Shown piece by piece: positions 1 to 9,755 of a stretch of DNA of 64,000 nt. Positions within the stretch are counted from its first letter, which is position 1; each line of letters begins with the position of its first letter. The position numbers and the translations under genes were made by a program. The notes beneath the pieces are model-generated. The model made no database searches and was not told where the DNA came from. It saw nothing but the letters and a program-made list of their open reading frames with translations. This DNA comes from Marinobacter sp. (GTDB lineage: Bacteria; Pseudomonadota; Gammaproteobacteria; Pseudomonadales; Oleiphilaceae), in contig JAKDUK010000004.1 of the NCBI GenBank assembly GCA_030457765.1, positions 60,982-124,981 of the forward strand, written 5' to 3'.

Positions 1-1
1 G

Positions 2-751
2 GTTTTGTTTAGCCCGGTGCGGGAAGTGAATAACGAGATTCGCTCAGAGACCATGGCCAGGTTGCCGGTTTCCGGTGAGGGGCGGCTTTACCAGATTTCA
101 CGGGATTCTAACCGCCGGGAGGCGCGGGATCACTACTTGAGCTTGCTTAGAGAGCGCGGTGCGCAGGTTCTCTTTGAGTGCTCGGGGATCCGCTGCGGCC
201 GAAGTAACGTGTGGGCAAACCAGGTATTCGACCAATCGGTTTTGTATGGCCGCGATGCCACACAGGATTACCTTGTGGCCGGCGTAGTGGCTGAGGATGG
301 CAGCCGTTGGCTTACCTCTGTATATACGGTTACCCGGGGCAACCTGCGAGAGTATGTGTGGGTAGAACATTTGCAGGTAGCGGCTGGCGCATCAGTACCC
401 GGCCTTGGTACGGCAAACGACCGAGTTGTAGGCCCAGTGATAGTACCCTGGCAAGGTGGCGTTACTTACCAGTTTGATTGGCAGGCTACAGATCGTCGCA
501 AAATCAATGAGCTTGCCCGGAGTGAAGGCGCCACCGTGGTTCTTGTGGGCTACTCCGCACTTGGTGCCAATGAATCCCTCGAAGAGTCCATCAACCGTGC
601 ACGCAAAGCGACAGAGTCTCTTTCAGAGGTGTTGACCAAAACTGGCGTGTCCAGACAACAACAAGAATTGCTTGTTGTGGGGCCGTCCGTGGTTATTTCC
701 GACCCTGCTCGCGAGGGTGATCGGGTTGAGGTGATGGTTATAAAGAGGTAA
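2..751 (+). CDS. DUF4892 domain protein, 5'-truncated by window edge
   Basis: The reading frame is open to the first base of the window, so the N-terminus, probably including a signal peptide, is missing. The visible part has the DUF4892 pattern: a Cys pair in FECSGIRCGRSNVWAN, then LYGRD and QDYLVAG, followed by a C-terminal alpha/beta segment ending in VEVMVIKR that resembles the OmpA-like end of these proteins. The family is envelope-associated and of unknown function. The TTG at position 5 is only the first possible start inside the window and should not be taken as the real one. The stop lies 4 bases before the next gene, so the two are probably co-transcribed. Family assignment is from memory of the motif; the role is unknown. 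Confidence 0.7.
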   Translation, partial: VLFSPVREVNNEIRSETMARLPVSGEGRLYQISRDSNRREARDHYLSLLRERGAQVLFECSGIRCGRSNVWANQVFDQSVLYGRDATQDYLVAGVVAEDGSRWLTSVYTVTRGNLREYVWVEHLQVAAGASVPGLGTANDRVVGPVIVPWQGGVTYQFDWQATDRRKINELARSEGATVVLVGYSALGANESLEESINRARKATESLSEVLTKTGVSRQQQELLVVGPSVVISDPAREGDRVEVMVIKR

Positions 752-755
752 CTAC

Positions 756-1892
756 GTGTCAGACAATGATGTGTCCAAAGTTGTAGACAGTTCCGATATC
801 TCGGCCACCGAGCTGGGTAGTAGCGAAAACAAGGCACCGAAGCGCAAGCGCCAAACAGTGGCGCTTACCCTGGGTAGTGGGGGTGCCCGAGGTTATGCCC
901 ATATCGGCGCTATAGAGATTTTGGCGGAACGTGGTTATAACATTGTGGCCATATCCGGCTGCTCCATGGGCTCCCTGGTTGGGGGTATGTACGCCGCCGG
1001 TAAAATGCAGGATTACAAAGACTGGGTAACCGGGCTTGGCCAGTTTGATGTGCTGAAACTGCTGGATCTCACCTTTAACTCTTCCGGAGCTATCCGGGGC
1101 GAAAAAATATTTTCTGTGGTACGGGAAATGCTGGGTAATACTCGCATTGAAAATCTGCCGATGCACTATACTGCTGTTGCTACGGATTTACTGGCCCACA
1201 AAGAAATATGGTTTCAGGAGGGTCCGCTGGACAGGGCAATCCGTGCCTCTGTTGCTATTCCTGGTGTGGTAACGCCATTGGTTTTGGGTGGCCGAGTGCT
1301 GATAGACGGAGCACTATTGAACCCGCTCCCTATCATTCCCACTATTTCCGCCCATGCAGATATCATTGTTGCGGTGAACCTGAGTGGCGAGGATGATCGT
1401 CGCCAAAGGCTACCAGATGCTGCGTTTTCAGGTAACGGTGATGAGGAAGACACGGATGAGTGGATGAATGCTATCCGCGACAAGGCCTCGCGCTGGTTCG
1501 ACTGGGATACGCTGAAGTCATTAGGGCCGAAAAAGAGCGGATCGGATGACAGTCCTGAACAGAAGATATCAAAAGAGGTTCAGAAAAAAGAACATCATAA
1601 GGATAATGAAAAAAAGCTGCAGGAAGCGCACGAGACCATAGATTGGGACAAGTTGGGAATTGGCAAGTTTGATGTAATGAACCTTACCATTGAAACCATG
1701 CAAAGTGCTCTTGTTCAATACAAAATCGCGGGTTATCCACCAGATTTGCTGGTTAACATCCCGAAAAACGCATGCCGTAGCTATGACTACCATAAGGCGC
1801 CCGAGCTTATCCAGCTGGGGCGTGAGCGTATGGCTGCAGCTTTAGACCGCTTTGAGGAAAACCAGGGCAGCTGCGGGCCACTGGCTATTTGA
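756..1892 (+). CDS. Patatin-like phospholipase (RssA/NTE type)
   Basis: 378 residues from a GTG start, 4 bases after the preceding stop. All patatin hallmarks are present: the oxyanion-hole motif GSGGARG at residues 40-46, the nucleophile elbow G-C-S-M-G with Ser70, and the catalytic Asp184 in DGALLNPLP. These predict a Ser-Asp dyad acyl hydrolase acting on phospholipids or lysophospholipids. There is no signal peptide, so it is probably cytosolic or peripheral on the inner membrane. Residues about 225-300 form a Lys/Glu/Asp-rich low-complexity insertion that interrupts the fold before the conserved C-terminal part (IPKNACRSYDYHKAPELI). Substrate is not predictable from sequence. Confidence 0.88.
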   Translation: MSDNDVSKVVDSSDISATELGSSENKAPKRKRQTVALTLGSGGARGYAHIGAIEILAERGYNIVAISGCSMGSLVGGMYAAGKMQDYKDWVTGLGQFDVLKLLDLTFNSSGAIRGEKIFSVVREMLGNTRIENLPMHYTAVATDLLAHKEIWFQEGPLDRAIRASVAIPGVVTPLVLGGRVLIDGALLNPLPIIPTISAHADIIVAVNLSGEDDRRQRLPDAAFSGNGDEEDTDEWMNAIRDKASRWFDWDTLKSLGPKKSGSDDSPEQKISKEVQKKEHHKDNEKKLQEAHETIDWDKLGIGKFDVMNLTIETMQSALVQYKIAGYPPDLLVNIPKNACRSYDYHKAPELIQLGRERMAAALDRFEENQGSCGPLAI

Positions 1893-1922
1893 GCCTTTTT
1901 TGCCACAGTTATCCGGTTAGGC

Positions 1923-1951
1923 TGCAGAAAAACCCTTAAACAACGTATAAT
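1923..1951 (+). promoter_or_regulatory. Possible promoter of prmB
   Basis: A perfect TATAAT lies at 1946-1951; the -35 region at 17 bases spacing (TGCAGA, 1923-1928) is poor. Transcription would start near 1958, which is a reason to prefer the GTG at 1988 over the TTG at 1958 as the prmB start. Confidence 0.3.
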
Positions 1952-1987
1952 CCTGCGTTGAATCCGACATTACAGGAACCCGCATTA

Positions 1988-2890
1988 GTGACCAGCCCCA
2001 TTGAAGATCTGCACACCGTTCGCGATTACCTTCGTTACGCTTCTTCGCAGTTTGCGGCTTCACCGGTGTTTTTCGGCCATGGCACGGATAATGTATGGGA
2101 TGAAGCCGTGCAGCTGGTGATGCGTAGTCTTCATCTGCCACTGGAAGACAACACCTTGTTTCTTGATGCAAGGCTTATTCGGGAAGAGCGGCGTGTTGTT
2201 CTTGAGCGCATACGGCGCAGAATTGAGGAGCGGGTGCCTCTTGCTTACCTGCTGGGCGAAGCTTGGTTTATGGGTATGCCGTTTCATGTGGATGAGCGGG
2301 TGTTGGTGCCTAGGTCTCCGCTTGGCGAGTTGATTGATAACGGGTTTCAGCCCTGGCTGGGAGACAAATCAGTTGAACGGGTTCTGGATCTTTGCGCAGG
2401 TAGTGGCTGCATCGGCATAGGTGTAGCCTCTGTCTTTGAAGATGCCAGTGTAGACCTGTCTGATATTTCGGCAGATGCATTGGCAGTGGCTGATTCGAAC
2501 ATAGATCTTCATGAGCTTCACGGCAGAGTTCGCACGGTGCAATCGGATGTGTTCGCCAATATAAGCGGACAATACGATATTATTGTTAGCAACCCACCCT
2601 ATGTGGATGCCGAAGATATGGCCGATATGCCGGATGAGTTTCATCACGAACCGGCATTGGGTTTAACCGCGGGTGATGACGGGTTGGATATTGCGCACAA
2701 AATTATTGCCGGCGCGGCGGAGCACCTTGCACCCGGTGGTTTGCTAGTTGTCGAGGTGGGGAACAGCTGGATAGCTCTGGATGAAGCCTACCCAGAGCTT
2801 CCATTTACGTGGCTAGAGTTCAGCAACGGCGGCAACGGTGTGTTTGCGATCACAGAGCAAGACCTTCGGCAATGGCAAGCTGAACGTTAA
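1988..2890 (+). CDS. prmB: 50S ribosomal protein L3 glutamine N5-methyltransferase
   Basis: SAM-dependent methyltransferase of the HemK/PrmB family, expected to methylate a glutamine of ribosomal protein L3 (Gln150 in E. coli). It carries the SAM-binding loop [14 protein letters not shown] and the family signature NPPY at residues 202-205, which holds the target amide. The PrmB-type N-terminal helical domain ([16 protein letters not shown]) separates it from PrmC. I chose the GTG at 1988 (300 residues, starting MTSPIEDLH) because a TATAAT box ends at 1951; a TTG at 1958 would add 10 residues. Its stop is 36 bases before aroC, an arrangement familiar from related bacteria. Confidence 0.92.
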   Translation: MTSPIEDLHTVRDYLRYASSQFAASPVFFGHGTDNVWDEAVQLVMRSLHLPLEDNTLFLDARLIREERRVVLERIRRRIEERVPLAYLLGEAWFMGMPFHVDERVLVPRSPLGELIDNGFQPWLGDKSVERVLDLCAGSGCIGIGVASVFEDASVDLSDISADALAVADSNIDLHELHGRVRTVQSDVFANISGQYDIIVSNPPYVDAEDMADMPDEFHHEPALGLTAGDDGLDIAHKIIAGAAEHLAPGGLLVVEVGNSWIALDEAYPELPFTWLEFSNGGNGVFAITEQDLRQWQAER

Positions 2891-2926
2891 ACGATTTTTT
2901 AAATTACCATTACAAGATGCTGAATT

Positions 2927-4021
2927 ATGTCGGGAAACTCTTTCGGAAAATTGTTTACTGTTACCTCTTTCGGTGAGAGCCACGGGGCTGCTTTGGGTTG
3001 CATCATTGATGGCTGCCCGCCGGGGCTTGAACTGTCGGAAGCCGATATGCAGGCGGATTTGGATCGCCGCAAGCCGGGTACTTCGCGGCATACGACCCAG
3101 CGCCGTGAGGCAGACGAGGTACGTATTCTATCGGGTGTGTTTGAGGGCAAAACTACCGGCACGCCGATTGGGCTAATTATTGAGAATACCGATCAGCGCT
3201 CCAAGGATTATTCTAAAATATCGGAGCAGTTCCGCCCTGCACACGCCGATTACTCCTATATGCATAAGTATGGTGTGCGCGATTATCGTGGTGGCGGCCG
3301 TTCTTCAGCTCGTGAGACGGCTATGCGGGTTGCCGCTGGTGCAGTCGCCCGGAAGTTTTTGCAGCAGCGCCTGGGTATTCGTATTCGTGGGTATTTGTCG
3401 GAGCTTGGGCCCATTCGCGCGGAAACGCTTGATTGGGATCAGGTTCACCAAAATCCTTTTTTCTGCCCTGATGCCGATAAGGTACCGGAAATGGAAGCTT
3501 ATATGGATGCCCTTCGTAAAGAAGGGGATTCTATTGGAGCACGAATTAATGTGGTTGCTGAAGGTGTGCCACCCGGGCTTGGTGAACCGGTTTTTGATCG
3601 TTTGGATGCTGATTTGGCCCATGCGTTGATGAGTATCAATGCGGTGAAGGGTGTGGAGATTGGTGCGGGCTTTGGCTGTATTAATCAGAAGGGCACGGCG
3701 CATCGGGATGAAATGACTCCGGAAGGTTTCTTATCCAATGAGGCTGGCGGTGTGCTGGGGGGTATTTCTTCCGGGCAGCCTGTTCTTGCGAGCATTGCGT
3801 TAAAGCCGACGTCGAGTTTGCGTTTGCCCGGTCGCAGTATCGATGTGGATGGTAATCCGGTGGAGGTTATTACCACAGGGCGGCACGATCCTTGTGTGGG
3901 TATACGCGCTACGCCGATTGCTGAGGCGATGATGGCGATTGTTTTGATGGATCACTACCTGCGCCATCGTGGGCAGAGTGGCGATGTTTCTGTTTCTACG
4001 CCGGATATTGGGCAGCTTTAA
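2927..4021 (+). CDS. aroC: Chorismate synthase
   Basis: Last enzyme of the shikimate pathway: converts 5-enolpyruvylshikimate-3-phosphate to chorismate with reduced FMN as catalytic cofactor. The protein is 364 residues, the usual bacterial length. Signatures are present in order: [12 protein letters not shown] near the N-terminus, the [19 protein letters not shown] segment around residues 123-141, and [18 protein letters not shown] around 260. The start ATG is followed at once by the conserved [10 protein letters not shown]. It ends at a convergent junction with the LysR gene, in which a structured repeat lies. The product feeds trpFBA in this window and other aromatic branches. Confidence 0.98.
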   Translation: MSGNSFGKLFTVTSFGESHGAALGCIIDGCPPGLELSEADMQADLDRRKPGTSRHTTQRREADEVRILSGVFEGKTTGTPIGLIIENTDQRSKDYSKISEQFRPAHADYSYMHKYGVRDYRGGGRSSARETAMRVAAGAVARKFLQQRLGIRIRGYLSELGPIRAETLDWDQVHQNPFFCPDADKVPEMEAYMDALRKEGDSIGARINVVAEGVPPGLGEPVFDRLDADLAHALMSINAVKGVEIGAGFGCINQKGTAHRDEMTPEGFLSNEAGGVLGGISSGQPVLASIALKPTSSLRLPGRSIDVDGNPVEVITTGRHDPCVGIRATPIAEAMMAIVLMDHYLRHRGQSGDVSVSTPDIGQL

Positions 4022-4046
4022 ACTCTGATGTTTGGGTGAAACGATA

Positions 4047-4149
4047 CAGTCAGGTGAGGCAGTTCAAAAAACGCCCGTAGATACATCCGTGTAGGGCTTC
4101 GTCGCGCCGTCCTTGGCGCTCCAGATTTTTGAACAGCCTCATCTGACTG
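4047..4149. repeat. Structured intergenic repeat, copy 1
   Basis: Two 24-base arms (4047-4070 and 4126-4149) are inverted complements with only 2 mismatches and enclose a 55-base core. The core contains its own small hairpin, GCGCC-N6-GGCGC at 4104-4119, and the segment ATACATCCGTGTA at 4081-4093. Read on the - strand, this core aligns with that of the second copy at 49562-49670, with the two core motifs 26 and 25 bases apart, but the outer arms of the two copies are unrelated. It fills the gap between the convergent 3' ends of aroC and the LysR gene. It could act as a bidirectional terminator or be a small mobile, REP-like element. Confidence 0.75.
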
Positions 4150-4187
4150 AATCACCATAGCCTGGGGTTGCCGGTCAAACCTTACGG

Positions 4188-5096
4188 CTAACCTTTGTTT
4201 TGATTTCCTTCTTCTTCCTGAACAATCGCCAGCAACGCTTTTGCAGCGTTGCCTGGCTGGCGGCCGGTTAGCCCTATGCCGCCGAGCACTCGGGTAACCG
4301 GGTGTCCCGGTTTGGTTTCTTCCGTAAGCACACCTTCAAGCACTTTCAGGCTACCATCTACCATGCGCAGTGGTAATACGCTCCAGCCAAGGCCAACACT
4401 GGCCATCATTTTGAGGGTTTCCAGGTAGTTGGTGGGCATTTGTGGCTGTAAGGGCAGGTTGGCCTCCAGAAACAGGCGACTTACTACGCGGTAGGTTGAG
4501 GTGGAAGTGTCTGGCAGCAAGGCTGGGTGTTTGGCCAGGTCGGCCAGTGTTGGTTTTAGCATCGTGGCTAGTGGGTGATCCGAGCCTACCACGAAGGCCA
4601 TGGGGTCTGGCCATTGTGCGAACACGTTGAAGCTTGGGAGCATGCTGTCGCTAAGTGTGACAAAGGCCAGCTCGGCGTTGCGTTTGCGCATTTGCTCATA
4701 AGCTGCATCTGATTCCATGAACTGGAGATTTATGGTCACATGTGGGTGTTCGCGCTTGAACCGGCGCAACCATTTTGGCAGGTGATGCAGACCTATGTGG
4801 TGGCTGGCAATTATTTGCAGTTCGCCTTCTATCTGGCCCGAATTTGGTGAAAGCGCGACGCGGGCGTTGTGGATTTCGTCGAGAATTTTACGGGCATGAG
4901 GCAGGAGTCGGCTGCCTGAGTCGGTCAGGCGGATTTGCCGGTTGCTGCGGTCTATCAGCGGTGTGCCTAGCTGGTTTTCCAGCGCGGCCAGGCGTTTACT
5001 GATGGCCGGCTGGGTAAGATGTAGCTGCTCGGCGGCTTCCGAAAAGGAGCCTTGATCGACGATAGTGAGGAAAGCTTTTAGGGCGTTTGAGTCCAA
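4188..5096 (-). CDS. LysR-family transcriptional regulator, divergent from leuCDB
   Basis: 302 residues with a typical LysR layout: N-terminal winged helix (FLTIVDQGSFSEAAEQLHLT then QPAISKRLAALENQLG, residues about 8-48), linker helix, and a periplasmic-binding-protein-like effector domain from about residue 90. It is divergently placed next to leuC with 181 bases between the starts, the classic position for a LysR protein controlling its neighbour, and the same pairing is seen in Pseudomonas. The effector is unknown; a leucine-pathway intermediate is a natural guess but not shown. The C-terminus ends in a Glu/Asn-rich tail (VQEEEGNQNKG). Confidence 0.9.
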   Translation of the reverse strand: MDSNALKAFLTIVDQGSFSEAAEQLHLTQPAISKRLAALENQLGTPLIDRSNRQIRLTDSGSRLLPHARKILDEIHNARVALSPNSGQIEGELQIIASHHIGLHHLPKWLRRFKREHPHVTINLQFMESDAAYEQMRKRNAELAFVTLSDSMLPSFNVFAQWPDPMAFVVGSDHPLATMLKPTLADLAKHPALLPDTSTSTYRVVSRLFLEANLPLQPQMPTNYLETLKMMASVGLGWSVLPLRMVDGSLKVLEGVLTEETKPGHPVTRVLGGIGLTGRQPGNAAKALLAIVQEEEGNQNKG

Positions 5097-5277
5097 AATC
5101 TGTTTTCCTGTTTTATCTCCTGTCAGGAAAGGTTAATCCATAACCGCATGGAATGCGATAGATGAAAAACATGAATTGCGGTTATTCATGGAGCGGCGTT
5201 ATCATAGGTATAGAGTATTAATAGAATGCTTTGATCCAGAGCATCAAAGCTGTACCTCCAGAAAGTGAGAGAGAATC
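5097..5277. promoter_or_regulatory. LysR/leuC divergent control region with 9-bp inverted repeat
   Basis: The spacer holds a perfect 9-base inverted repeat, ATAACCGCA at 5140-5148 and TGCGGTTAT at 5177-5185. Centre-to-centre spacing is 37 bases, somewhat under four helical turns. A candidate leuC promoter overlaps its right arm: TTGCGG (5176-5181), 18 bases, TATCAT (5200-5205). This placement fits a regulator site at the promoter, but the binding protein is inferred. The leuC ribosome site is GAGAGA just before the ATG. Confidence 0.5.
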
Positions 5278-6696
5278 ATGGCGGGCAAGACCTTATACGA
5301 CAAATTGTGGGACGATCATTTGGTAAAGCAGCGGGATGATGGTTCTGCGCTGATTTACATTGATCGCCAGTTGCTGCACGAGGTGACGTCGCCGCAGGCT
5401 TTTGAAGGGCTGCGCCTTGCAAATCGAAAACCCTGGCGAATCGATGCCAACCTGGCAACACCGGATCACAACGTACCTACCACAAATCGTGCCCAGGGTA
5501 TTGAGGGTATTGTTGATCCGGTTTCTCGCATTCAGGTAGAAACACTCGATAAAAACTGTGACGAGTTCGGGATTCTTGAGTTCAAGATTAAGGACCAGCG
5601 TCAGGGCATTGTGCATGTGATCGGGCCAGAGCAGGGTGCAACACTGCCAGGTATGACCATTGTGTGTGGCGATTCCCACACGTCTACGCATGGGGCCTTT
5701 GGTTGTCTTGCCCATGGTATTGGTACCTCCGAAGTTGAGCATGCACTGGCCACCCAGTGTCTGGTTCAGACCAAGATGAAAAATATGCTGGTGAAGGTAA
5801 ACGGCCAGTTAGGTGCCGGTGTTACCGGCAAAGATATTGTGCTTGCGGTGATTGCGAAAATCGGTACAGCTGGCGGCACTGGGCATGCCATTGAGTTTGG
5901 TGGTGAGGCTATTCAGAACCTGAGCATGGAAGGCCGGATGACCATTTGTAATATGGCTATCGAAGCCGGCGCTCGCGTAGGCATGGTAGCGGTTGATGGT
6001 ACCACCATTGAATATGTAAAAGACCGACCGTTCTCGCCCAAAGGCGAAACCTGGGATGCCGCGGTTAAATATTGGCGCACACTACATAGTGATTCGGATG
6101 CGGTATTCGATAAAGTTGTTGAGCTGGACGGTGCAGACATTATGCCCCAGGTAAGCTGGGGTACGTCTCCGGAAATGGTTGTAAACGTAACTGGCAATGT
6201 GCCCGACCCAGCCAAAGAAGAAGACCCGATTAAGCGCGAAGGCATTGAGCGGGCATTGAAGTATATGGGGCTGAGGCCAAACCAGGCGATTACGGACATC
6301 AAACTGGACAGGGTGTTTATCGGCTCCTGTACCAACAGCCGCATAGAAGATCTGCGGGAAGCCGCGGTGGTCGTTAAGGGTCGCAAAGTGGCAGACAGTT
6401 TACTTCAGGCCATGGTTGTTCCGGGCTCAGGCCTGGTGAAAGCCCAGGCAGAAGCAGAAGGTCTGGACCGGATTTTCATTGAAGCAGGGCTTGAGTGGCG
6501 CGATCCGGGTTGCTCTATGTGCTTGGCCATGAATGCTGACAAACTCGGCCAGGGCGAGCATTGTGCGTCTACCTCTAACCGAAACTTTGAAGGCCGGCAG
6601 GGCTTTGGTGGTCGCACCCATCTGGTGAGCCCGGCTATGGCTGCAGCGGCAGCAATAGCCGGTCATTTTGTTGATGTTCGCGAACTGCTGAACTGA
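5278..6696 (+). CDS. leuC: 3-isopropylmalate dehydratase, large subunit
   Basis: Aconitase-family subunit of isopropylmalate isomerase, which with LeuD converts 2- to 3-isopropylmalate in leucine synthesis. At 472 residues it is the standard length. The three ligands of the 4Fe-4S cluster are visible: Cys351 in GSCTNSR and Cys412 and Cys415 in [10 protein letters not shown]. The conserved [13 protein letters not shown] and [13 protein letters not shown] stretches are intact. It starts the leuC-leuD-leuB run, with leuD 21 bases downstream. Control is probably by the divergent LysR protein. Confidence 0.98.
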   Translation: MAGKTLYDKLWDDHLVKQRDDGSALIYIDRQLLHEVTSPQAFEGLRLANRKPWRIDANLATPDHNVPTTNRAQGIEGIVDPVSRIQVETLDKNCDEFGILEFKIKDQRQGIVHVIGPEQGATLPGMTIVCGDSHTSTHGAFGCLAHGIGTSEVEHALATQCLVQTKMKNMLVKVNGQLGAGVTGKDIVLAVIAKIGTAGGTGHAIEFGGEAIQNLSMEGRMTICNMAIEAGARVGMVAVDGTTIEYVKDRPFSPKGETWDAAVKYWRTLHSDSDAVFDKVVELDGADIMPQVSWGTSPEMVVNVTGNVPDPAKEEDPIKREGIERALKYMGLRPNQAITDIKLDRVFIGSCTNSRIEDLREAAVVVKGRKVADSLLQAMVVPGSGLVKAQAEAEGLDRIFIEAGLEWRDPGCSMCLAMNADKLGQGEHCASTSNRNFEGRQGFGGRTHLVSPAMAAAAAIAGHFVDVRELLN

Positions 6697-6717
6697 GCCA
6701 CAGGAGAGAACTGAACC

Positions 6718-7365
6718 ATGCGCGCATTTACGCAACACAAGGGCCTTGTAGCCCCCATGGACCGTTCCAATGTGGACACGGACATGATTATTCCCAAGCA
6801 GTTTTTGAAGTCCATCAAGCGCACGGGGTTTGGCCCGAATCTGTTTGATGCGCTGCGTTATCTGGACGAAGGACAACCGGATCAAGACACTGCTAACCGC
6901 CCACTGAACCCGGATTTTGTACTGAATCAGCCAAGGTACGAGAACGCCAGTGTGCTTTTGGCCCGCAGTAACTTCGGGTGTGGCTCCAGTCGAGAGCATG
7001 CTCCCTGGGCACTTGATGATTACGGCTTTCGAGTCATTATTGCGCCCAGCTTTGCCGATATATTCTACAACAACTGCTTTAAGAATGGCCTGTTACCCGT
7101 TGTTCTGGAAGAGAATGTGATGGAGCAGTTGTTTCAGGAGGCTGAGGCTGTTGAAGGCTATCAGTTGACAGTGGATCTGGAAGCTAAAACCGTGGTCACG
7201 CCCTCGGGTGAGTCTTTCGGATTCAATGTAGATAATTTTCGTCGCCACTGTCTGCTCAATGGCCTGGATGATATTGGCGTCACCCTTGAAGACGCTGAGC
7301 AGATCAGAGCCTACGAAAACCAGCGTCGCCAAACAGCGCCCTGGTTATTTGGTGCCGGCCAGTAA
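6718..7365 (+). CDS. leuD: 3-isopropylmalate dehydratase, small subunit
   Basis: 215-residue swivel-domain partner of LeuC. The conserved opening ([20 protein letters not shown]), the substrate loop [15 protein letters not shown] and [17 protein letters not shown] are all present. It begins 21 bases after leuC, with a GGAGAG ribosome site. A GC-rich hairpin follows before leuB, so leuB may be transcribed at a lower level than leuCD. Confidence 0.98.
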   Translation: MRAFTQHKGLVAPMDRSNVDTDMIIPKQFLKSIKRTGFGPNLFDALRYLDEGQPDQDTANRPLNPDFVLNQPRYENASVLLARSNFGCGSSREHAPWALDDYGFRVIIAPSFADIFYNNCFKNGLLPVVLEENVMEQLFQEAEAVEGYQLTVDLEAKTVVTPSGESFGFNVDNFRRHCLLNGLDDIGVTLEDAEQIRAYENQRRQTAPWLFGAGQ

Positions 7366-7409
7366 AGGTCGGATCTGATCGTACCAAACAGGTAACATTC
7401 ATTAAATTC

Positions 7410-7434
7410 ACCGGGCCAGGTCGGCCCGGTTTTC
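7410..7434 (+). terminator. Hairpin with short U tract between leuD and leuB
   Basis: Perfect 8-base stem ACCGGGCC (7410-7417) / GGCCCGGT (7423-7430) with a 5-base loop, followed by TTTCG. It has the form of a weak intrinsic terminator placed 20 bases ahead of the leuB start. As the genes form one pathway, it more likely tunes or attenuates expression, or protects the leuCD 3' end, than stops it fully. Confidence 0.55.
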
Positions 7435-7453
7435 GAGTACTTGGAAGCCCAAT

Positions 7454-8527
7454 ATGTCTAGAAATATCCTTCTTCTGCCGGGTGACGGTATAGGTCCGGA
7501 AATTGTTGCAGAGGCTGAAAAAGTCCTGCATGCCATCAACAATAAATTTGATTTGAATCTTGGCTTCGAGTCGGCCCTGGTCGGTGGTGCTGCACTGGAT
7601 GCCGTGGACAACCCGCTGCCAGAAGATACGCTGGACAAAGCCCGCAAAGCCGACGCTATTTTACTGGGGGCTGTCGGTGGCCCCAAGTGGGATGGCCTGC
7701 CCATGGAAAAGCGCCCGGAGAAAGGGTTGCTGGGTTTACGTTCAAATCTGGAGTTGTTCGCTAACCTGCGTCCGGCCATTCTATACCCGCAGCTTGCGTC
7801 GGCGTCGTCTCTTAAGCCTGAAGTGGTTTCTGGCCTGGACATTATGATTGTGCGCGAACTTACCGGTGGCATCTATTTTGGCCAGCCCAGAGGCGTTCGC
7901 GAGCTCGAAAATGGCGAGCGGGAGGGATACAACACTTACGTTTATAAAGAATCCGAAATCCGCCGCATTGGCCGGGTTGCCTTTGAGGCGGCGCAGCAGC
8001 GTGGCAAAAAGCTGTGCTCCGTTGATAAGGCTAACGTGCTGGAAGTAACGGTGCTGTGGCGTGAAATCATGAATGATCTTCAGAGCGAATATCCAGACGT
8101 AGAGCTGTCTCATATGTACGTTGATAACGCCGCGATGCAGTTGGTTCGTGCACCTAAACAATTCGATGTGATTGTGACTGGAAACATGTTTGGTGATATT
8201 CTGTCTGACGAAGCAGCCATGCTTACCGGCTCAATCGGTATGTTGCCTTCGGCATCCCTGAACTCTGAAAAGCAGGGCATGTATGAGCCTTGCCACGGTT
8301 CGGCGCCAGATATAGCCGGTAAAGGGATGGCCAACCCGCTGGCCACTATTATTAGTGCGGCAATGATGTTGCGTTACAGTCTTGGCGAAGAACAAGCTGC
8401 AGCGGCCATCGAAGCAGCCGTTAACAAAGTACTGGATCAGGGGCTTCGTACGGCAGATATAATGTCCGAAGAAGGCACCCGGGTTTCTACCCATGAAATG
8501 GGCGATGCGGTTTTGGCTGCTCTGTAA
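7454..8527 (+). CDS. leuB: 3-isopropylmalate dehydrogenase
   Basis: NAD-dependent oxidative decarboxylase making the leucine precursor 2-ketoisocaproate. The 357-residue protein starts with the family's [14 protein letters not shown] and carries the isocitrate/isopropylmalate dehydrogenase signature [20 protein letters not shown] and the NAD-binding [14 protein letters not shown]. It lies 88 bases after leuD, separated by a hairpin. It completes the leu operon; leuA is not in the window. Confidence 0.98.
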   Translation: MSRNILLLPGDGIGPEIVAEAEKVLHAINNKFDLNLGFESALVGGAALDAVDNPLPEDTLDKARKADAILLGAVGGPKWDGLPMEKRPEKGLLGLRSNLELFANLRPAILYPQLASASSLKPEVVSGLDIMIVRELTGGIYFGQPRGVRELENGEREGYNTYVYKESEIRRIGRVAFEAAQQRGKKLCSVDKANVLEVTVLWREIMNDLQSEYPDVELSHMYVDNAAMQLVRAPKQFDVIVTGNMFGDILSDEAAMLTGSIGMLPSASLNSEKQGMYEPCHGSAPDIAGKGMANPLATIISAAMMLRYSLGEEQAAAAIEAAVNKVLDQGLRTADIMSEEGTRVSTHEMGDAVLAAL

Positions 8528-8539
8528 TTTACGATAATG

Positions 8540-8570
8540 CCCGACAGCAACACGATGCGGTTGCTGCGGG
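8540..8570 (+). terminator. Hairpin after leuB
   Basis: CCCG-A-CAGCAAC (8540-8551) pairs with GTTGCTG-CGGG (8560-8570) around an 8-base loop, with one bulged A. The following bases (ATCATTCTTCC) are only weakly T-rich, so it may be a partial terminator or a 3'-end stabiliser between leuB and asd. Confidence 0.4.
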
Positions 8571-8639
8571 ATCATTCTTCCTGTCCCTGCCAGCGATAAA
8601 GGTTGAGGGCGGGCACAAAATGAGGTTCAAAGGTCGCAC

Positions 8640-9755
8640 ATGAAGCGAGTTGGACTTGTAGGATGGCGCGGCATGGTGGGCTCAGTCCTCATGCAGCGCA
8701 TGCGTGAAGAAAATGATTTTAACGATATCGATCCGGTATTTTTCTCTACATCGCAAACTGGAAAACCAGCGCCAGATGTAGGGAAAGAGGGCGTTCCGCC
8801 ATTGCAGGACGCGTTTGATATTGAAACCCTCAAATCCCTGGATGTCATTGTGACCTGCCAGGGTGGCGATTACACCGATGCGGTTTATCAGAAACTGCGT
8901 GATGCGGGCTGGCAGGGCTACTGGATTGATGCGGCTTCTGCACTGCGGATGGCGGATCACTCGGTTATTATTCTTGACCCGGTTAATCGCAATGTAATCG
9001 ATGCTGCTCTGGAGAGCGGTGTGAAAGATTATGTGGGTGGTAACTGCACGGTCAGCCTGATGATGCTTGCCCTTGGCGGCTTGCTTGAGCAGGATCTGGT
9101 GGAGTGGGTCTCCCCCATGACTTACCAGGCTGCGTCTGGTTCTGGTGCCCAGAACATGCGCGAACTGCTCAATCAGATGGGCGAGCTGAGTGGTAGCGCC
9201 AGCGAAGAGCTGGCAAGCCCGTCTTCGGCTATTCTGGAAATCGATCGCAAGGTTACTGAAACCATGCGTTCTGACAGTTTCCCTACTGAGCATTTTCAGG
9301 TGCCACTAGCTGGCAGTCTTATTCCGTTTATCGATAAGCAACTCGATAACGGCATGAGTAAGGAAGAGTGGAAAGCCGGGGTAGAGACCAACAAAATCCT
9401 GGGCCGCTCAGACAACCCGATTCCTATTGATGGCCTTTGTGTGAGAATTGGCGCCATGCGTTCCCACAGTCAGGCACTGACCATCAAGTTGAAGAAGGAT
9501 TTGCCGGTTGCAGAAATTGAATCCATTCTGGCAAAAGCTAACGATTGGGTGAAAGTTATCCCTAATGATCGCGATGCGAGCATTGAGGAACTCACTCCTG
9601 CCAAGGTAACTGGCACGTTGAGCGTCCCTATTGGGCGCATCCGTAAACTGACCATGGGGCCAGAATATATTTCTGCATTTACCGTGGGTGATCAATTGCT
9701 GTGGGGAGCTGCTGAGCCCTTGCGCCGCATGTTACGGATTCTTCAAGAACGTTAA
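8640..9755 (+). CDS. asd: Aspartate-semialdehyde dehydrogenase
   Basis: Reduces aspartyl phosphate to aspartate semialdehyde, the branch point for lysine/diaminopimelate, threonine and methionine. The 371-residue protein has the NADP-binding start [13 protein letters not shown] and the catalytic Cys136 in [11 protein letters not shown], with [18 protein letters not shown] in the C-terminal half. It follows leuB by 112 bases and precedes a strong terminator, so it ends this transcription unit. It links to metZ and metH elsewhere in the window. Confidence 0.97.
   Translation: MKRVGLVGWRGMVGSVLMQRMREENDFNDIDPVFFSTSQTGKPAPDVGKEGVPPLQDAFDIETLKSLDVIVTCQGGDYTDAVYQKLRDAGWQGYWIDAASALRMADHSVIILDPVNRNVIDAALESGVKDYVGGNCTVSLMMLALGGLLEQDLVEWVSPMTYQAASGSGAQNMRELLNQMGELSGSASEELASPSSAILEIDRKVTETMRSDSFPTEHFQVPLAGSLIPFIDKQLDNGMSKEEWKAGVETNKILGRSDNPIPIDGLCVRIGAMRSHSQALTIKLKKDLPVAEIESILAKANDWVKVIPNDRDASIEELTPAKVTGTLSVPIGRIRKLTMGPEYISAFTVGDQLLWGAAEPLRRMLRILQER

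Noticed and set aside
1958..1987. Upstream TTG start for prmB
   Set aside because: It coincides with the expected transcription start of the TATAAT at 1946-1951 and lacks a ribosome site; the GTG at 1988 matches the family better.
4047..4149. Remnant of an insertion sequence between aroC and the LysR gene
   Set aside because: The inverted arms suggested IS ends, but there is no transposase fragment or target duplication, and the second copy has different arms, so it is better treated as a structured repeat.
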